From contig JASPKZ010003844.1 in the NCBI GenBank assembly GCA_030220185.1, positions 505,001 through 569,000 on the forward strand: a stretch of 64,000 bases of DNA. The letters run 5' to 3'. The stretch is from Diploptera punctata. Its lineage: Eukaryota; Arthropoda; Insecta; Blattodea; Blaberidae. Shown piece after piece: positions 53,681 through 64,000 of this stretch. Each line of letters begins with the position of its first letter. The stretch's first letter is position 1. Position numbers and translations under genes: made by a program. Under the pieces are notes generated by a model. That model saw only the letters and a program-made list of their open reading frames with translations, ran no database searches and was not told the DNA's origin.

Positions 53681-54084
53681 TTTTTTGTAAGCCCATGTTT
53701 TCCCTTTACAGAGATTTAGGCGCTCTCCCCTTACAGGGAAGAATTTGAACCATTCTAACTTAGTTGCACTTGTTTTCGTATAGATGTCATTTTGAGTGGT
53801 CCGTGGTCAGCGTTCCGCCTCATACTGACATCTAGGAAACCAAGGTAGTACTAGGATGGGAAAATACGGTAAATTTTGCTTAGAGGCCTTTTCATTCAGG
53901 TTTAAGGATCTTTTACGAGCCTTGAAAATCTTCAGACTCGGAACCCACGGCTTAAAGTCCCTCCTGGAGGACTTGCTCCTTGGATTTTTCCATCCTAAAA
54001 AATCCATCGACCCCGGCCAGGTTTGAACCCGCGACCCTCGGGACCAGAGGCAAGGAGCATAACCACTAGTCCACCGCGGCCGAC
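53681..54084 (-). mobile_element. SINE family 4, full-length
   Basis: The minus-strand head GGCCGCGGTGGACTAGTGGT, box B GGGTTCAAACCTGGCC, then a body with GACTTTAAGCCGTGGGTTCC and an A-rich end. The 13-base duplication GGATTATGAATAT lies at 53668-53680 and 54085-54097. Confidence 0.85.
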
Positions 54085-54099
54085 GGATTATGAATATCA

Positions 54100-55220
54100 A
54101 ATGTAAAAAAAGTAACAAAAGTTAACTAAACTATTGTCTCAGACCATGCGTTTCCTATCTTAAATTTTCTGTAACCCACTCACTATAACCAGGTAAATAT
54201 TTTTAGTTTACATTCTGTTTTTTGTTGGTTTTGTTAGTATTATATTGCATGCAAAAGCATACCTGAGTAGATTAATTTCAAAATTGTGTGTGTTTTGCAT
54301 ATTCTATTTGTGTAGAGAATGCAGTGACGTATACATGAGAAAGAAAATATGCCATGCTTATATTTATGTATACTTGTGTAGATCTATATTATTTTTACGT
54401 ACATAATTTTTGTATAACTGATGAATTGAATTAACCACGAAATGAGTTAATAGGCCGTTGCAATCTGTTATTGTAAACATAATAAATATTTAACACAAAT
54501 ATATAGGTATATACATTTTATAATAAAACTTCTGGATACCCAAAAAATAAGTATTGATATAAAATTGGTTCTCCTCCCCCAGGAGGGTAAAAAATGATGT
54601 CCGGGTGCTGGTAGTGTGGACATGTAAACGTACCTACGAGTATAAGGTTAAAAGTTAAACTGCGGCGGAGAAGAAGAAGAATTAAGAGTGTTAAAATGCA
54701 AATATTATTAATACATTTAGCAGCATATTTCCCGTTCTCGTTTAATTTTATAGCCTCAGAATAATTTATTGAAACACGTTGAAACTTTGAAGCGTCAGAT
54801 GTAACTAGCAGCAGGAAATGAAAACAGATTTCATAGACAGGAGAATTTGAATCCTCGGTCATTCATCGCAGGACAGTGTACTAATTATCCAGCTGGTGGC
54901 CACTAATGCACGTATTCAGAACCATATAGTCCTAGTACGTCAGGAAATTCACAAAGAATAGGACATTATCCCTGCATATAGCGCAGCTTTCAGGGCTATA
55001 AAAGCATTTTACCCTCAGATTATGCACAACATAGTTAAAAAAAACTGCAAAACCGGTAATGGTGCATCGAACCCAGATAGGTCAATCCATACATTCACTC
55101 AATGAAACGTGTTTTATTTGATGTACTGGCAGAAGAATAAATTACGTGCAACTAGCAGAGGAATTACACAAATATCCAATGAAAGGAGATGAATTATTTC
55201 TTTTAACTTCTTTATTTATA
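54100..55220. other. Intron 9 sequence, nothing recognised
   Basis: The 114-codon minus-strand frame at 54518-54862 matches nothing I know. Around 54590-54660 there are GAAGAAGAAG and G/C-richer patches hinting at old repeat sequence. Confidence 0.4.
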
Positions 55221-55224
55221 TCTC

Positions 55225-55507
55225 GTCCACCGCTGTGGTCTCGAGGTAGCGTTCTGCCTTGTCACGCAGCGGGCCCGGATTCGATTCCCGGTCGGGACAG
55301 GCTCCTGGGTTAGGTTTTTTTTCGGGGTTTTTTCTTACCTGTAAGACAAATGACAGGATGCTTAGGGCCCAACGTTCCCCGAAAATCATCCGGCCATCAT
55401 CATTATCCTTATCATTATCATCATCGTCCTTCACCGGTGTGGAAGCTACCACACCTATAATTCCCTAGTAAACCTGCAAAGCATGCCCTCGGGCAGAATT
55501 ACTATGA
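55225..55507 (+). mobile_element. SINE family 1, type I tail with a deletion
   Basis: Head and middle as in other copies; the tail lacks the part between AAACCTGCAAAGCATG and CCCTCGGGCAGAATTACTAT. Confidence 0.82.
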
Positions 55508-55509
55508 AT

Positions 55510-56538
55510 TAATTAATTTTTAACTCGAGAAATTTCAGTGTTTTACTTGTGGTTTTACAATCGATTTAACTATAATGGCCACATCGCGACTTCTTTTGCA
55601 GATTATAGGTATTGTTTGTATGGTCAGTCAATTTTGACGTTATCCCTCGCCATAGGGATAGATGAACGTTATGTTTCTAGCAGAGTGCTCTGTCAATGCA
55701 TCGACAGTGCGACACCTGAACTTTAGTAGGTCAATTAACCATGTATTTATGTCCATAAAAAAGGCAGCTTTATCTTCCTATCACCGCAACAAAATAATTT
55801 TAAAAATTAAGATAAATAGTCTAACCCATTAAATTAATAAAATTATTAAACTCTATAGGGTCTTCTCGTCCCATAGTTCTATGAACTTTTTTCCTCAGAA
55901 TATCACACCAACTGGACTTCTTAAAACTTTAGAAAACATCTAATTGTATTTCTGGGTTCGACATATGAACGTTATTTAACGTAGGTATAACTTCCGGGTT
56001 TGAATGAAATAATATTTTGTTCTGTTGTTAATTAGGTGAATGTAATTGGCGATAATTGAGTAAAAAATTAGAATATTGATTTAAGGATAACTTGACAACA
56101 AAGCAGCAAGCAGACATTTCTTTACAGAGAAGAACATATTTAAGATATGCACAATGATTCAAACTGAAGTTGGAAAATTTTCAAATTTTATTTTTTATAG
56201 ACTAGAAAAAAACTGAGTAGGTGCGATAAGTTAATAATAAATTCACGAAAGCTACACTGATTCCTATAACTTTAACAATAATTGATAATTTGGATAACTA
56301 CAAGGTTTCATATAATACAGAGGGGGAAGGGATATTGCATATTGCAAGAGTGTTTTGAAATAAGGAACGCATGATCTCTGGTGATATAATTACAGATAAA
56401 TAAATTGCTGATGTGTTAGACACGTATGAATTTGGACCGTGATACGATGAGTTCTGATACATAATAAAAAAACAGCTGGTTTAAACTAAGAAATAGTATG
56501 TAGAGCATTGAATAATGCGCAATGTATAGTACGTATAA
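55510..56538. other. Intron 9 sequence, nothing recognised
   Basis: No feature supported; the short frame at 55538-55726 is unremarkable. Confidence 0.4.
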
Positions 56539-56542
56539 TACA

Positions 56543-57000
56543 TAAAACTATTATTCTACCAGTTATATTATATGGATGCGAAACATGGACTCTTATTTTA
56601 AGGGAGGAAAGGAGATTACGAGTATATTTCTTAGGAAAATTTTTGGAGTAAAGAGAAATAAATAGACAGGTGAATGGAGAAAGCTACATAATAGTGAGCT
56701 ACATGATATGTATAGGAAGCCAGATATAATAGGAACAGTTAAGTCTCGTAGACTGCGATGGGCACGTTGTGACACGAATGAGAAATGAAAGGCGTGCATG
56801 GAAGCTTCTTGTATGGAAACCAGAGGGAAAACGCCCAGTTGGTAGACCAATAATGAGGCGGGAGAATAACATTAACTATGATTTGAGGGAAGTAGATTAT
56901 ACAGGGAATGATTGGTAAACATTAACTCAGGATAGGGATGTATGGAGAGCTTATGTCCGCGCAGTCATGAACCTACGGGTTCGATAGTGCCAGTAAATTT
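56543..57000 (+). mobile_element. Non-LTR LINE family A, 3' copy
   Basis: AAACTATTATTCTACCAGTT to CCTACGGGTTCGATAGTGCC. Codes the usual C-terminal boxes with several breaks; lacks the (TTAG)n tail. Confidence 0.75.
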
Positions 57001-57159
57001 AACAAACGCGTTTTGTTCGCAGTTTGTTATATTACTCATGCAATTTTTGTATTGTTTGTATTGCAGTTTATCATCATGCTTTTAATAACCACTTTAGACG
57101 AGTTATTTACGTTTTATTAAATTTTCTTTCTAATCTATCGAAATTATCATCTGTATAAT

Positions 57160-57500
57160 GGATACCTCAAATCATTGTTAATGTTATTCTCCCCATAATT
57201 CTTGGACTACATGTTCAGCGTTTTACCTTTAGTTTTCCTACAAGAGGTTTTCAGACCCCTCTTTCATTTCCCGTTTGTATCACATCACAGTATACCAGAC
57301 TTCACTATTATGTCTGGTTTCCTATAAAGATCATGTAACCCACTATTAAGCAAGTTTTTTTTTTTTTTCATTCAGCTGTCGGGTCGTCTCTCTTTGATCC
57401 AAAAATTTCCTAAGAACTTTATTCTCTAATGCTAGTAATATTTAATGTCCTTTAAAGTAAGAAACTATGTTTCATATCTATGAAATATATATATATATAT
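57160..57500 (-). mobile_element. Non-LTR LINE family A, decayed copy
   Basis: CCTCAAATCATTGTTAATGT, then TTTGATCCAAAAATTTCCTA; the minus-strand order of the family with many indels. (TA)n at 57487-57505. Confidence 0.6.
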
Positions 57501-57509
57501 ATATTTCGG

Positions 57510-57715
57510 TTTAACTTTTTTATTTATTTTTTTAGAATCTGTGATGCCAAGAGTCTCTATAATGCATAATAGCATGCGTTTCCAGAATTGGCCTTGTGTT
57601 AAATTTTTTATGCACTTCATTCCTGTTTGTAATTATTGTTCCTAGGTATTTAAATTCAGTAACTCTTAAAAATTTTGCCCGTTTGTTATTAACTGTCAAT
57701 TTATCAATACTAATA
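57510..57715 (-). mobile_element. LINE fragment, minus strand
   Basis: CCTAGGTATTTAAATTCAGT and GTTATTAACTGTCAATTTAT resemble the minus-strand K-Y-L-G region of LINE reverse transcriptases (compare TATCCTAAGTATTTAAATGA at 20391). Confidence 0.4.
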
Positions 57716-57744
57716 AAATTAATTGTTTAAAACCGTTCAGGTGG

Positions 57745-58060
57745 ATAGTCATAAAATAAAATAAAGTTAAAAAGTACCTTCTTAGGTCTGAGCCGTCGTC
57801 CTCAACTTATAAAATATGTATGCTTTTTTGTCCGAAGGCCTTTCAGAATCTCTATTCCATCTTGAGCAGGTCTACATTACTTGATGTTCCGGTGCTAGTC
57901 CTAATGTACATTACATCAAGTAATGTAGCGAAGAAAGACCTGCTGCAAATGGAATAGAGATTCTTAAAGGCCTTCAGACAAAAAAAAATACATATTCTAC
58001 AAGTTGAGGACGACGGCTGTGACCTAGGAAGGTACATTTTAACTTTATCTTATTTTATGT
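57745..58060. repeat. Long hairpin element, copy 2
   Basis: Arms of about 130 bases around 57905. Ends AATAAAGTTAAAAAGTACCT / GGTACATTTTAACTTTAT; inside, GCCGTCGTCCTCAACTT and GTCCGAAGGCCTTTCAGAAT. Shares end sequence with the hairpin at 41511-41790 while the arm centres differ. Confidence 0.75.
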
Positions 58061-58069
58061 CAATTTATG

Positions 58070-58438
58070 TTATACACTTTTACATGTGACCATATATTTA
58101 GTTTTATTGATATTAACTCCCTCTTTATGAGTGTTGCTTAATATAATGTGTGTGTGTTTTGGTGTCTAGATTTCCTCGCTGCTGCCTAATAATATTGCTT
58201 CATCGACAAATAATAATAGCTAATTAGTTCTTATAATGTGTACGCTTTGAGAAAATGACTAAAACATTTCTAGAGAAAGGTTGAAAGAAATTGATCATTT
58301 AACTTTCAAGGACTTTTTATCCACATCTGTGAGGTTGAATGAATATGAATATCACTTGTAACTGTGGAAAATTCGCCTAAAGAAAAGCTGACGAATTTTT
58401 ACATTATGATCCTTTAACGAAGCTAATCCTGAACTTAA
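58070..58438. other. Intron 9 sequence, nothing recognised
   Basis: No feature supported. Confidence 0.4.
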
Positions 58439-58441
58439 CTA

Positions 58442-58994
58442 CACTGAGCAACAAAAAATAAACTTTTTTTTTGTCTCAGAAAGAAAAATATGTGATTCTG
58501 GTAGTATTTCCCCCCCCCCCCTGAATTCAAATATGAAATCGGGTTTTCTCCATCACGCAATGTTTCCGAGAGACAGACATTTATTATAATTCCAAACATT
58601 TTAATATTTTCTACATTCGTAACTACACAATATTCGAATATTCGGACTCACCTAGAAAGTAAGAAATGACAATTTTCTGCTATATTTCGCCTGTGGAGCA
58701 TCCCTCTTGATGGTCCAACAATAATTGGCCAGCATATTAGGATTCCATTTGCCTTGATATATCTTTTCCATAGCTGAAATCTCCTGATGAATGTGTTCCC
58801 CGTTTTATTTTAAAATGGACAAATGGGCGAAAAAACGTTTATTAAAAAATAATTATTTAAATCCTTTAATTGAAATTGAAATAAAAAACTGTGGGCGATG
58901 GAGAAATTCCGAATACATATTTAAAAACACGATAAAAAAACAGCATTAAGTACAACTATTTGTACTAATGAGACAAAAATTGTGTTGGCCAGTG
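58442..58994 (-). mobile_element. TIR element family F, copy 3 (with peptide relic)
   Basis: Left end CACTGAGCAACAAAAAATAA; right end on the opposite strand CACTGGCCAACACAATTTTT. The minus strand near 58800-58660 reads H-Q-E-I-S-A-M-E-K-I-Y-Q-G-K-W-N-P-N-M-L, N-Y-C-W-T-I-K-R-D-A-P-Q-A-K-Y-S-R-K, then a stop. Best-kept copy of the peptide; 162 bases before exon 10. Confidence 0.65.
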
Positions 58995-59156
58995 TTATTA
59001 GTCAACCAAGCTTCGGATTAAGTCGGAGTGATGGAGGTGCTGTATAATGCGTCACATTAAAAACGATTTGGTTGGTCGTTAGTTCTCAGTATCGTTTTTT
59101 ATATTCTTATCTTTGTTAACTAATAACTGTAATTTACTGTAAATTTTGTTTTCCAG

Positions 59157-59252
59157 GTGCAACGTTATGAAGGCGCTTCTACAATATTCGGACCTCACAC
59201 TCTTACGATATATTTGAACCAGTATAAAAAACTTGCCACTGCACTCATTAAA
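59157..59252 (+). CDS. CDase: Neutral ceramidase, coding exon 10 (last exon in window)
   Basis: Codes residues 514-545: V-Q-R-Y-E-G-A-S-T-I-F-G-P-H-T-L, then I-Y-L-N-Q-Y-K-K-L-A-T-A-L. The Y-E-G-A-S-T-x-x-G-P-H-T-L block directly follows T-P-E-E-Y-x-x-Q in the family, confirming the join to exon 9. The acceptor TTCCAG ends at 59156 and the donor GTAAGT starts at 59253; both are phase 0, 32 codons. The C-terminal immunoglobulin-like domain typical of the family is not found between here and 64000, so its exons must lie further right. Confidence 0.94.
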
Positions 59253-59287
59253 GTAAGTTCTATAATAATCGCCTTTTCTTATTTATA

Positions 59288-59804
59288 CAGGGTGTCCCAT
59301 TCAAACCTCTCACATTTTAATTAATCATACCTAACAAATTATACGTAATTTTGAAATGAGGCCGGTATTAAACGAAACATAAACTCAAAGAATTTTCATT
59401 GCCACACATTAAAACACCTCTATATGTGCTCTATTTCTTCAATTTTTTCTTCTGAAACACGTGTACGAGCACCTCCTGATTTTTTTAACGTTTCCAGTCG
59501 CCAGAAACTTCTCAAGCTATGCCTTAATGGTCTTCCCATCAGGTGCATTTCCTCCATATTATCTCCGATAATTTCTTTGCACTGTAATTATTGACTTCGT
59601 CTCTGCATACCACAAAACAGTTTGTGCTCGCCATTTTGTTTTATGTCATTATTGTCCAACACGTGACAGATGAATTAACTGCAACAATGAAAACAAAAAT
59701 TATTTGAGTTTCTCTTTCTTTTAATAACCAACCTCATTTCATAATTCCGCATACTTTAGAGTTGTGATTAATTAAAATGTGGGACGTTTGAATGGGACAC
59801 GGTG
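59288..59804. mobile_element. Short TIR DNA transposon, 517 bp
   Basis: Terminal inverted repeats of about 41 bases: CAGGGTGTCCCATTCAAACC at left and CACCGTGTCCCATTCAAACG on the other strand at right, continuing CCCACATTTTAATTAATCA. TA lies outside both. No transposase frame; a non-autonomous mariner-like copy is likely. Confidence 0.82.
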
Positions 59805-59819
59805 TACTTTGTAACGAAA

Positions 59820-60180
59820 TACTGTCTCTTAGAATTAAAATTAGAAACAAAACTGAAAACTTACTGAACTACTGACTATGATAGTCACATAGATACATTA
59901 TAATGATTTATAATGATAACAATAATAACAAATCAGCATTTTAAGCTATCTTGTTTTCTTCTATCAATCATTCATATCATATTCTTCAATCCTGTGCATT
60001 TTTTCTTGAGTCTCTCGCCCCCATAGCCTCCATAAATGTATCTCATCTCATTTATTTCCTCCATTTTCTTCCTGATGGTTGCTACTAGTAAATTTCTTTA
60101 GTCCATTCTCATCAAATATCTTATTTTCAATCCTTATTTATTATGATCTCTTCTGCACCAGATGAGATGATGATAATAAT
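59820..60180. other. Intron 10 sequence, nothing recognised
   Basis: No feature supported. Confidence 0.4.
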
Positions 60181-60189
60181 AATCTTCTT

Positions 60190-60643
60190 CTTCTGACTGA
60201 CAAGTATTAGGCCACAAGGCCTCTTACGGTCTCACATAAAATTTTCACGCCATCTCTTAGCTGGACGGCCTACAGATCTTTGGCGTCTGGTATATATTTA
60301 TAAATTGCCTTTGGGATTCAAGTATTACTCATTCTTTCCAAATGTTGTTTCCAATTGGACTGATACCGATCAATATAGTCTAAAACTGGCTTAGTTTTTA
60401 ATTCCTTTAAGATTTCACAATTTCTTTTTAAATCCCACCCGTGTTTCGCATCAATCGCATTTCACAAGCCGTTATTCTGCTTCTATCTGCTTTCTTCAGT
60501 GGCCATGCTTCGCTGCCATAGTTGAGTACAGGTCGTGCTAATATGTTGTAAAGACGTATGCGGGTGTGTTTCTGAACAAGGGATGGTTTCATCACACTAT
60601 TTATAATGCCAATAGTTCTTATGTATTTATTCATTTTCTGTGG
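60190..60643 (-). mobile_element. LINE RT C-terminal relic (family B-like)
   Basis: The minus strand reads S-L-V-Q-K-H-T-R-I-R-L-Y-N-I-L-A-R-P-V-L, N-Y-G-S-E-A-W-P-L-K and A-C-E-M-R-L-M-R. Its upstream part was separated by the SINE at 60660 (continues at 60988-61139). Confidence 0.7.
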
Positions 60644-60659
60644 TATATCCAATTATTTA

Positions 60660-60971
60660 GGGGGCACGCCGTAGCGTAGTGGTTAAGGCACTGAGCTACA
60701 AGCCGGAGGGTCGAGGGTTCAAGTCCCGTTGGGGTCAGAATTTTTAAACTGACCCAAACCCTCTGGCGGCATCATGGCCCTGGGGTCGACTCAGCCTCTA
60801 ACGGGAAATGAGTACCAGACGCTTGTTCTGGGGGGAAAGGCGGCCGTCACCAGGGCTGACAACCCGGCTGACATCAAGTGCCGATTGTCTAGAAAAAAGT
60901 GGGAGCCTTAACCTCCTACTACCCCAAGGGCCTCCGGGTCTGTTGTGGGATCACTTTACTTTTACTTTTAC
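60660..60971 (+). mobile_element. SINE family 2, full-length
   Basis: GGGGCACGCCGTAGCGTAGT, box B GGGTTCAAGTCCCG, the body as at 25534, end GGATCACTTTACTTTTACTT. The exact 16-base duplication TATATCCAATTATTTA is at 60644-60659 and 60972-60987; it is inserted within the LINE relic. Confidence 0.9.
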
Positions 60972-60987
60972 TATATCCAATTATTTA

Positions 60988-61139
60988 AAGATTGAAAGAT
61001 TGTAACCTAAATATGGGAAGCTATTGCATCTTTCTAATATTTTATCATTGATACAGATTTTCTTTGTATTGGGTATTTCCCAAAAAAATGCCAGAATTTT
61101 TGTTTGGTCTGTTGAAATTTCCATATTGTTGATGACCAT
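60988..61139 (-). mobile_element. LINE RT relic, upstream part
   Basis: Continues the relic left of the SINE. Minus-strand AAAGAAAATCTGTATCAATG and GGAAATTTCAACAGACCAAA match the RT-to-C-terminus region of family B-like elements. Confidence 0.5.
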
Positions 61140-61143
61140 GATG

Positions 61144-61194
<51 letters not shown>

Positions 61195-62110
61195 GTTTTA
61201 TTTTACCTGGCAGAGTTAAGGCCTTAAGGCCTTGTCTACCACTCAACCAGGTTTAAAAAAATACAAAAGAAAAGTCTTAAATCTAAATTACAATATATAT
61301 ATATATATATATATAATATATATATATATAAAAACGATTACAAGTTATGAATACAATACAATTAATATTTATAATGTATTTTGATTTACTCTAAATTTAA
61401 CGAATTAAATATATAATATGTACAAGATATATAAAAAAGAGGAAACGATTAATGACATAGTATAAAATTAAATAAATAGAGAAAAATTAATTATTAGACA
61501 ACAGGTAACTGTATAAGCGTGACTTAAAGGTGCCAAGTGTGCGGCAACCCCTGATATCTTGAGGAAGGAGATTCCAGGAGCGGGCGGAGGCTACTGTGAA
61601 GGAAGTAGAATAGGAGGAAGTGCTATGAAGAGGAATTGTTAGCAGACTGCTATCTTGTGACCTAGTGTCAATATTGTGGTAGGAGGATAACTTCTCAAAT
61701 CTGGACGCCAGGTAAGTAGGAATGTAGGAATTCAGAAGCTTGAAAAGTAGCGAAAGAGAGTGCAATTTACGTCTGTCAGTAAGACGGAGTCAAGAGAGGT
61801 TATTAAAGTGTTCGGAAATATGGTCATAACGGCGGATATTGAAAATGAATCGAATGCAAGCATTATGAACACGCTGCAGTCTCTGCGACAAGGCATAGTT
61901 TAGATCATTATATATAATGTCACAATAATCGAAGTGTGGTAACACAAGATTCTGCACTAGGATTTGTTTTAACGAAACTGGGAGAAAATTCTTTAAACGT
62001 CTAAGATAATGTAAGATGGAGAAAGTCTTTTTACATATGTGTTTCACTTGTGTTTGTCAGGTTAAATTTGCGTCTAGATGTAGTCCAAGATCTATTACTG
62101 AAGAAGAATA
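61140..62110 (-). mobile_element. Non-LTR retrotransposon (Jockey/CR1-type), 3' portion
   Basis: Best copy of the stem-loop-tailed family. The minus strand codes two adjacent pieces. At 62047-61790 there is F-S-I-L-H-Y-L-R-R-L-K and Q-R-V-H-N-A-C-I-R-F-I-F-N. At 61765-61487 there is S-F-T-V-A-S-A-R-S-W-N-L-L-P ending S-Y-L-L-S-N-N. The break between them is an in-frame stop or a small shift. The 3' UTR ends in the stem-loop (61208-61251), then (ATT)n read on the minus strand. The copy is 5'-truncated near 62110. Confidence 0.75.
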
Positions 62111-62139
62111 AGGGATAATTATATTATTTATATAATAAT

Positions 62140-62142
62140 AAC

Positions 62143-62192
<50 letters not shown>
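62140..62192. repeat. (TAA)n microsatellite
   Basis: About 50 bases of AAT/TAA units. Confidence 0.9.
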
Positions 62193-62193
<1 letters not shown>

Positions 62194-62397
62194 TAAAATT
62201 TGCGTAGTCCTACATGTGCTCATCCACAATTAAAAAAAATAATAATAACAACAACAACGAATAGCTACTTAATTTTATGTGTATGTGGAGTTATAACCTG
62301 TGATTTTGTTTTACACAAAAATAGTTAGGGAAAATAATAGCAGAGCAATAATTCTAACTGCTGAAACAAATAAAGTATTCTATTCTAGTATGTTACC

Positions 62398-62444
62398 CTT
62401 ATTGTTATTATTATTATTATTAATATTATTATTATTATTATTAA

Positions 62445-62480
<36 letters not shown>

Positions 62481-62482
62481 CA
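62398..62482. repeat. (ATT)n microsatellite at a LINE 3' end
   Basis: ATT units ending in CATCATC, directly joined to the 3' end of the LINE on the right. Confidence 0.9.
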
Positions 62483-64000
62483 TCATCTGCCTTTCAAGTA
62501 ATAGGCCCAGTGGCCCGTTACGGTCTCCCGCCATCTCCGAAAAGGTCGGCCCACAGATCTTCTGCCTCGAGGAATGTAGTGAAGAATTTGTTTTGGTATT
62601 CTGTGACGATCCATGAGCTGAATATGGGCTAGCCAATTGTTTCTATATTCTTGGAGGTATTCAGATATAGGTACGATTTTTAACTCTCTGGCTATTGTTG
62701 AATTTCTTTGGTGGTCTAGAAGGCTATAACCTGCAGTTCGTCGCAGAAATTTCATTTCCGTGGCTGAAATATGACGATCATCCTGAGTTCTGATGGTCCA
62801 AGCTTCACTGCCATAACAGATTATGGGTCTACCGAGAACTTTATAGATTTTCATTCTTGTGTGTCTCTGCACTTTTGATGGTTTAAAAACTTGGTTGATA
62901 ATTCTTAAAGCTTTATTATAGTTTTGTATTTTAAAGGATATATCACATTCCTCATTATATGCTAGATTATATCCTAAGTATTTAAATGAATTAACTTGCT
63001 CTAATATTGAATTCTGAATACAAATTTTACTTCTTACTGAGAATTTCTCTTGAAAGGCCATAACTTTAGATTTTGTTGATAGTTCCATGTTAAATCGTTG
63101 GGCTATTATATTAAGATGATGAGTGGAATATTGTAATTCATCTTCAATATTGCCGAAAAGAGCCTGATCATCTGCATATAAGAGTGTTCTAAAATTGTGT
63201 GTCTTGAAAGAGGAATATTACCATGAACTGTCAATCTCCAGTGTCTGATGATAGCATTAATGTATACATTAAATAGAAGTGGTGATAGAGTGCAAACTTG
63301 TCTGACTTCGCAATTTATATGTTTCCAATCTGACAATTTTGTTCCTATTTGTACTGCTATGATGCTATTTTTATACAGATTAAAAATTGTTTGGATCAGT
63401 TGATTTGGTGTTCCATCATCAGTTAAAATATCTAAAAGTCTTTGTCTGTCAACTCGATCAAATGCTTTAATAAAATCTATAAACGCTATATGTAGTTCTT
63501 TATTGAATTCTTTGTCTTTTCGATAAGAATTTTTAAAGTGAAATAATCATCGGCACAGGATGTTCCCTTACGAAAACCATTTTGTTCTTCCCCTAATAAG
63601 TTTTCATAGTGTTTTTGTAATTTAGATGCTAGAATTTTTGTAAAAACTTTATATCCACTGTTGAGAAGGCTAATGCCTCGATAATTATTACAATCTTTGA
63701 GGTTACCTTTTTTAAAAATTGGTATGATAATGGCTTTCTGCCAAGATGAAGGTAGGTCTTCTCTCAAGATTATTTTGTTTAGTAAGTGAAGAAATTTTTG
63801 TTTAAGAGTTTTGTCAGAATATTTAAACAATTATATATGAAGTCCATCCTCACCAGGTGCTTTATTATCTTTACAGGACTCTAAAGCTGTGTCAAGTTCT
63901 GCTTCAGTGATATATAGAAATTCATCGTTCTGAGATGTGGGTAAATCAAAATTAGTCTGGGAGATGGACCATAAATTTTGAAAATACTCGTATGTAACCC
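62483..64000 (-). mobile_element. Non-LTR LINE family B, longest copy (continues past window)
   Basis: Read from right to left on the minus strand. RT domain start at 63830-63486: N-Y-R-G-I-S-L-L-N-S-G-Y-K-V, then E-E-Q-N-G-F-R-K-G-T-S-C-A-D-D. RT middle at 63336-63106 (L-S-P-L-L-F-N-V-Y-I-N-A-I-I-R). YADD region near 63180, frameshifted. C terminus at 63088-62483, 201 residues ending R-R-S-V-G-R-P-F-R-R-W. At least three frame breaks, so inactive. The part after the YADD box is nearly the same as 19890-20702. Confidence 0.85.

Noticed and set aside
54518..54862. 114-codon minus-strand frame
   Set aside because: No recognisable motif, no splice or repeat context; likely chance.

Overview
The window looks like a stretch of a large, AT-rich, transposon-packed arthropod genome, most likely an insect. 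A cockroach or another polyneopteran fits the repeat style, but that is an inference. The only host gene I can support is a neutral ceramidase on the + strand. Ten coding exons lie between 156 and 59252. They join in frame into 545 residues: signal peptide, zinc-binding histidines, the catalytic G-D-V-S-P-N segment, the metal-ligand Glu region and the Y-E-G-A-S segment. The family is about 700 residues long, so roughly the last 150 residues should lie right of 64000. A splice acceptor just before the start codon implies a 5' non-coding exon left of position 1. Introns run from about 2 to 16 kb, and one uses a GC donor.

Everything else supported is repeat DNA in the introns. (1) Two Tc1-type transposons with clean terminal inverted repeats and TA target duplications (32353-33902 and 50333-51854), each disabled by one visible coding lesion. 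(2) Smaller inverted-repeat elements: an internally deleted transposon of the DUF4817/mariner-like kind (35891-36635), a 517-bp TIR element (59288-59804), a three-copy 553-572 bp family carrying a peptide relic (9430, 23041, 58442), a MITE (28576-28829) and several long hairpins. (3) Three Helitron-like elements (6649, 37801, 40490). (4) Many 5'-truncated non-LTR retrotransposons of several families: one ends in (TTAG)n or (AAGT)n, one in a conserved stem-loop plus (ATT)n, and one in a CATCATC tract. (5) At least four tRNA-derived SINE families, one with two alternative 3' tails. (6) A candidate solo LTR at 4004-4572. (7) Long (ATT)n, (TA)n and (CA)n tracts, many of them the tails of the elements above.

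Layout: exon 1, then intron 1 (285-8038: LINE tails, hairpins, tRNA-like units, solo LTR, Helitron); exon 2; intron 2 (8183-14486: SINE, TIR element, microsatellites); exon 3; intron 3 (14664-30759, the longest, mostly LINE relics and SINEs); exons 4-6 (30760-37110) with the first Tc1 element; intron 6 (Helitrons, a hairpin); exons 7-8; intron 8 (44866-52382: LINE relics, SINEs, second Tc1 element); exon 9; intron 9; exon 10; and a partial intron 10 full of LINEs. I see no prokaryotic features, CRISPR array or new multi-gene system. The most informative points are the GC-AG intron, the covarying LINE tail stem-loop, SINE tail swapping, and both Tc1 copies sitting beside (TA)n next to the same SINE family.
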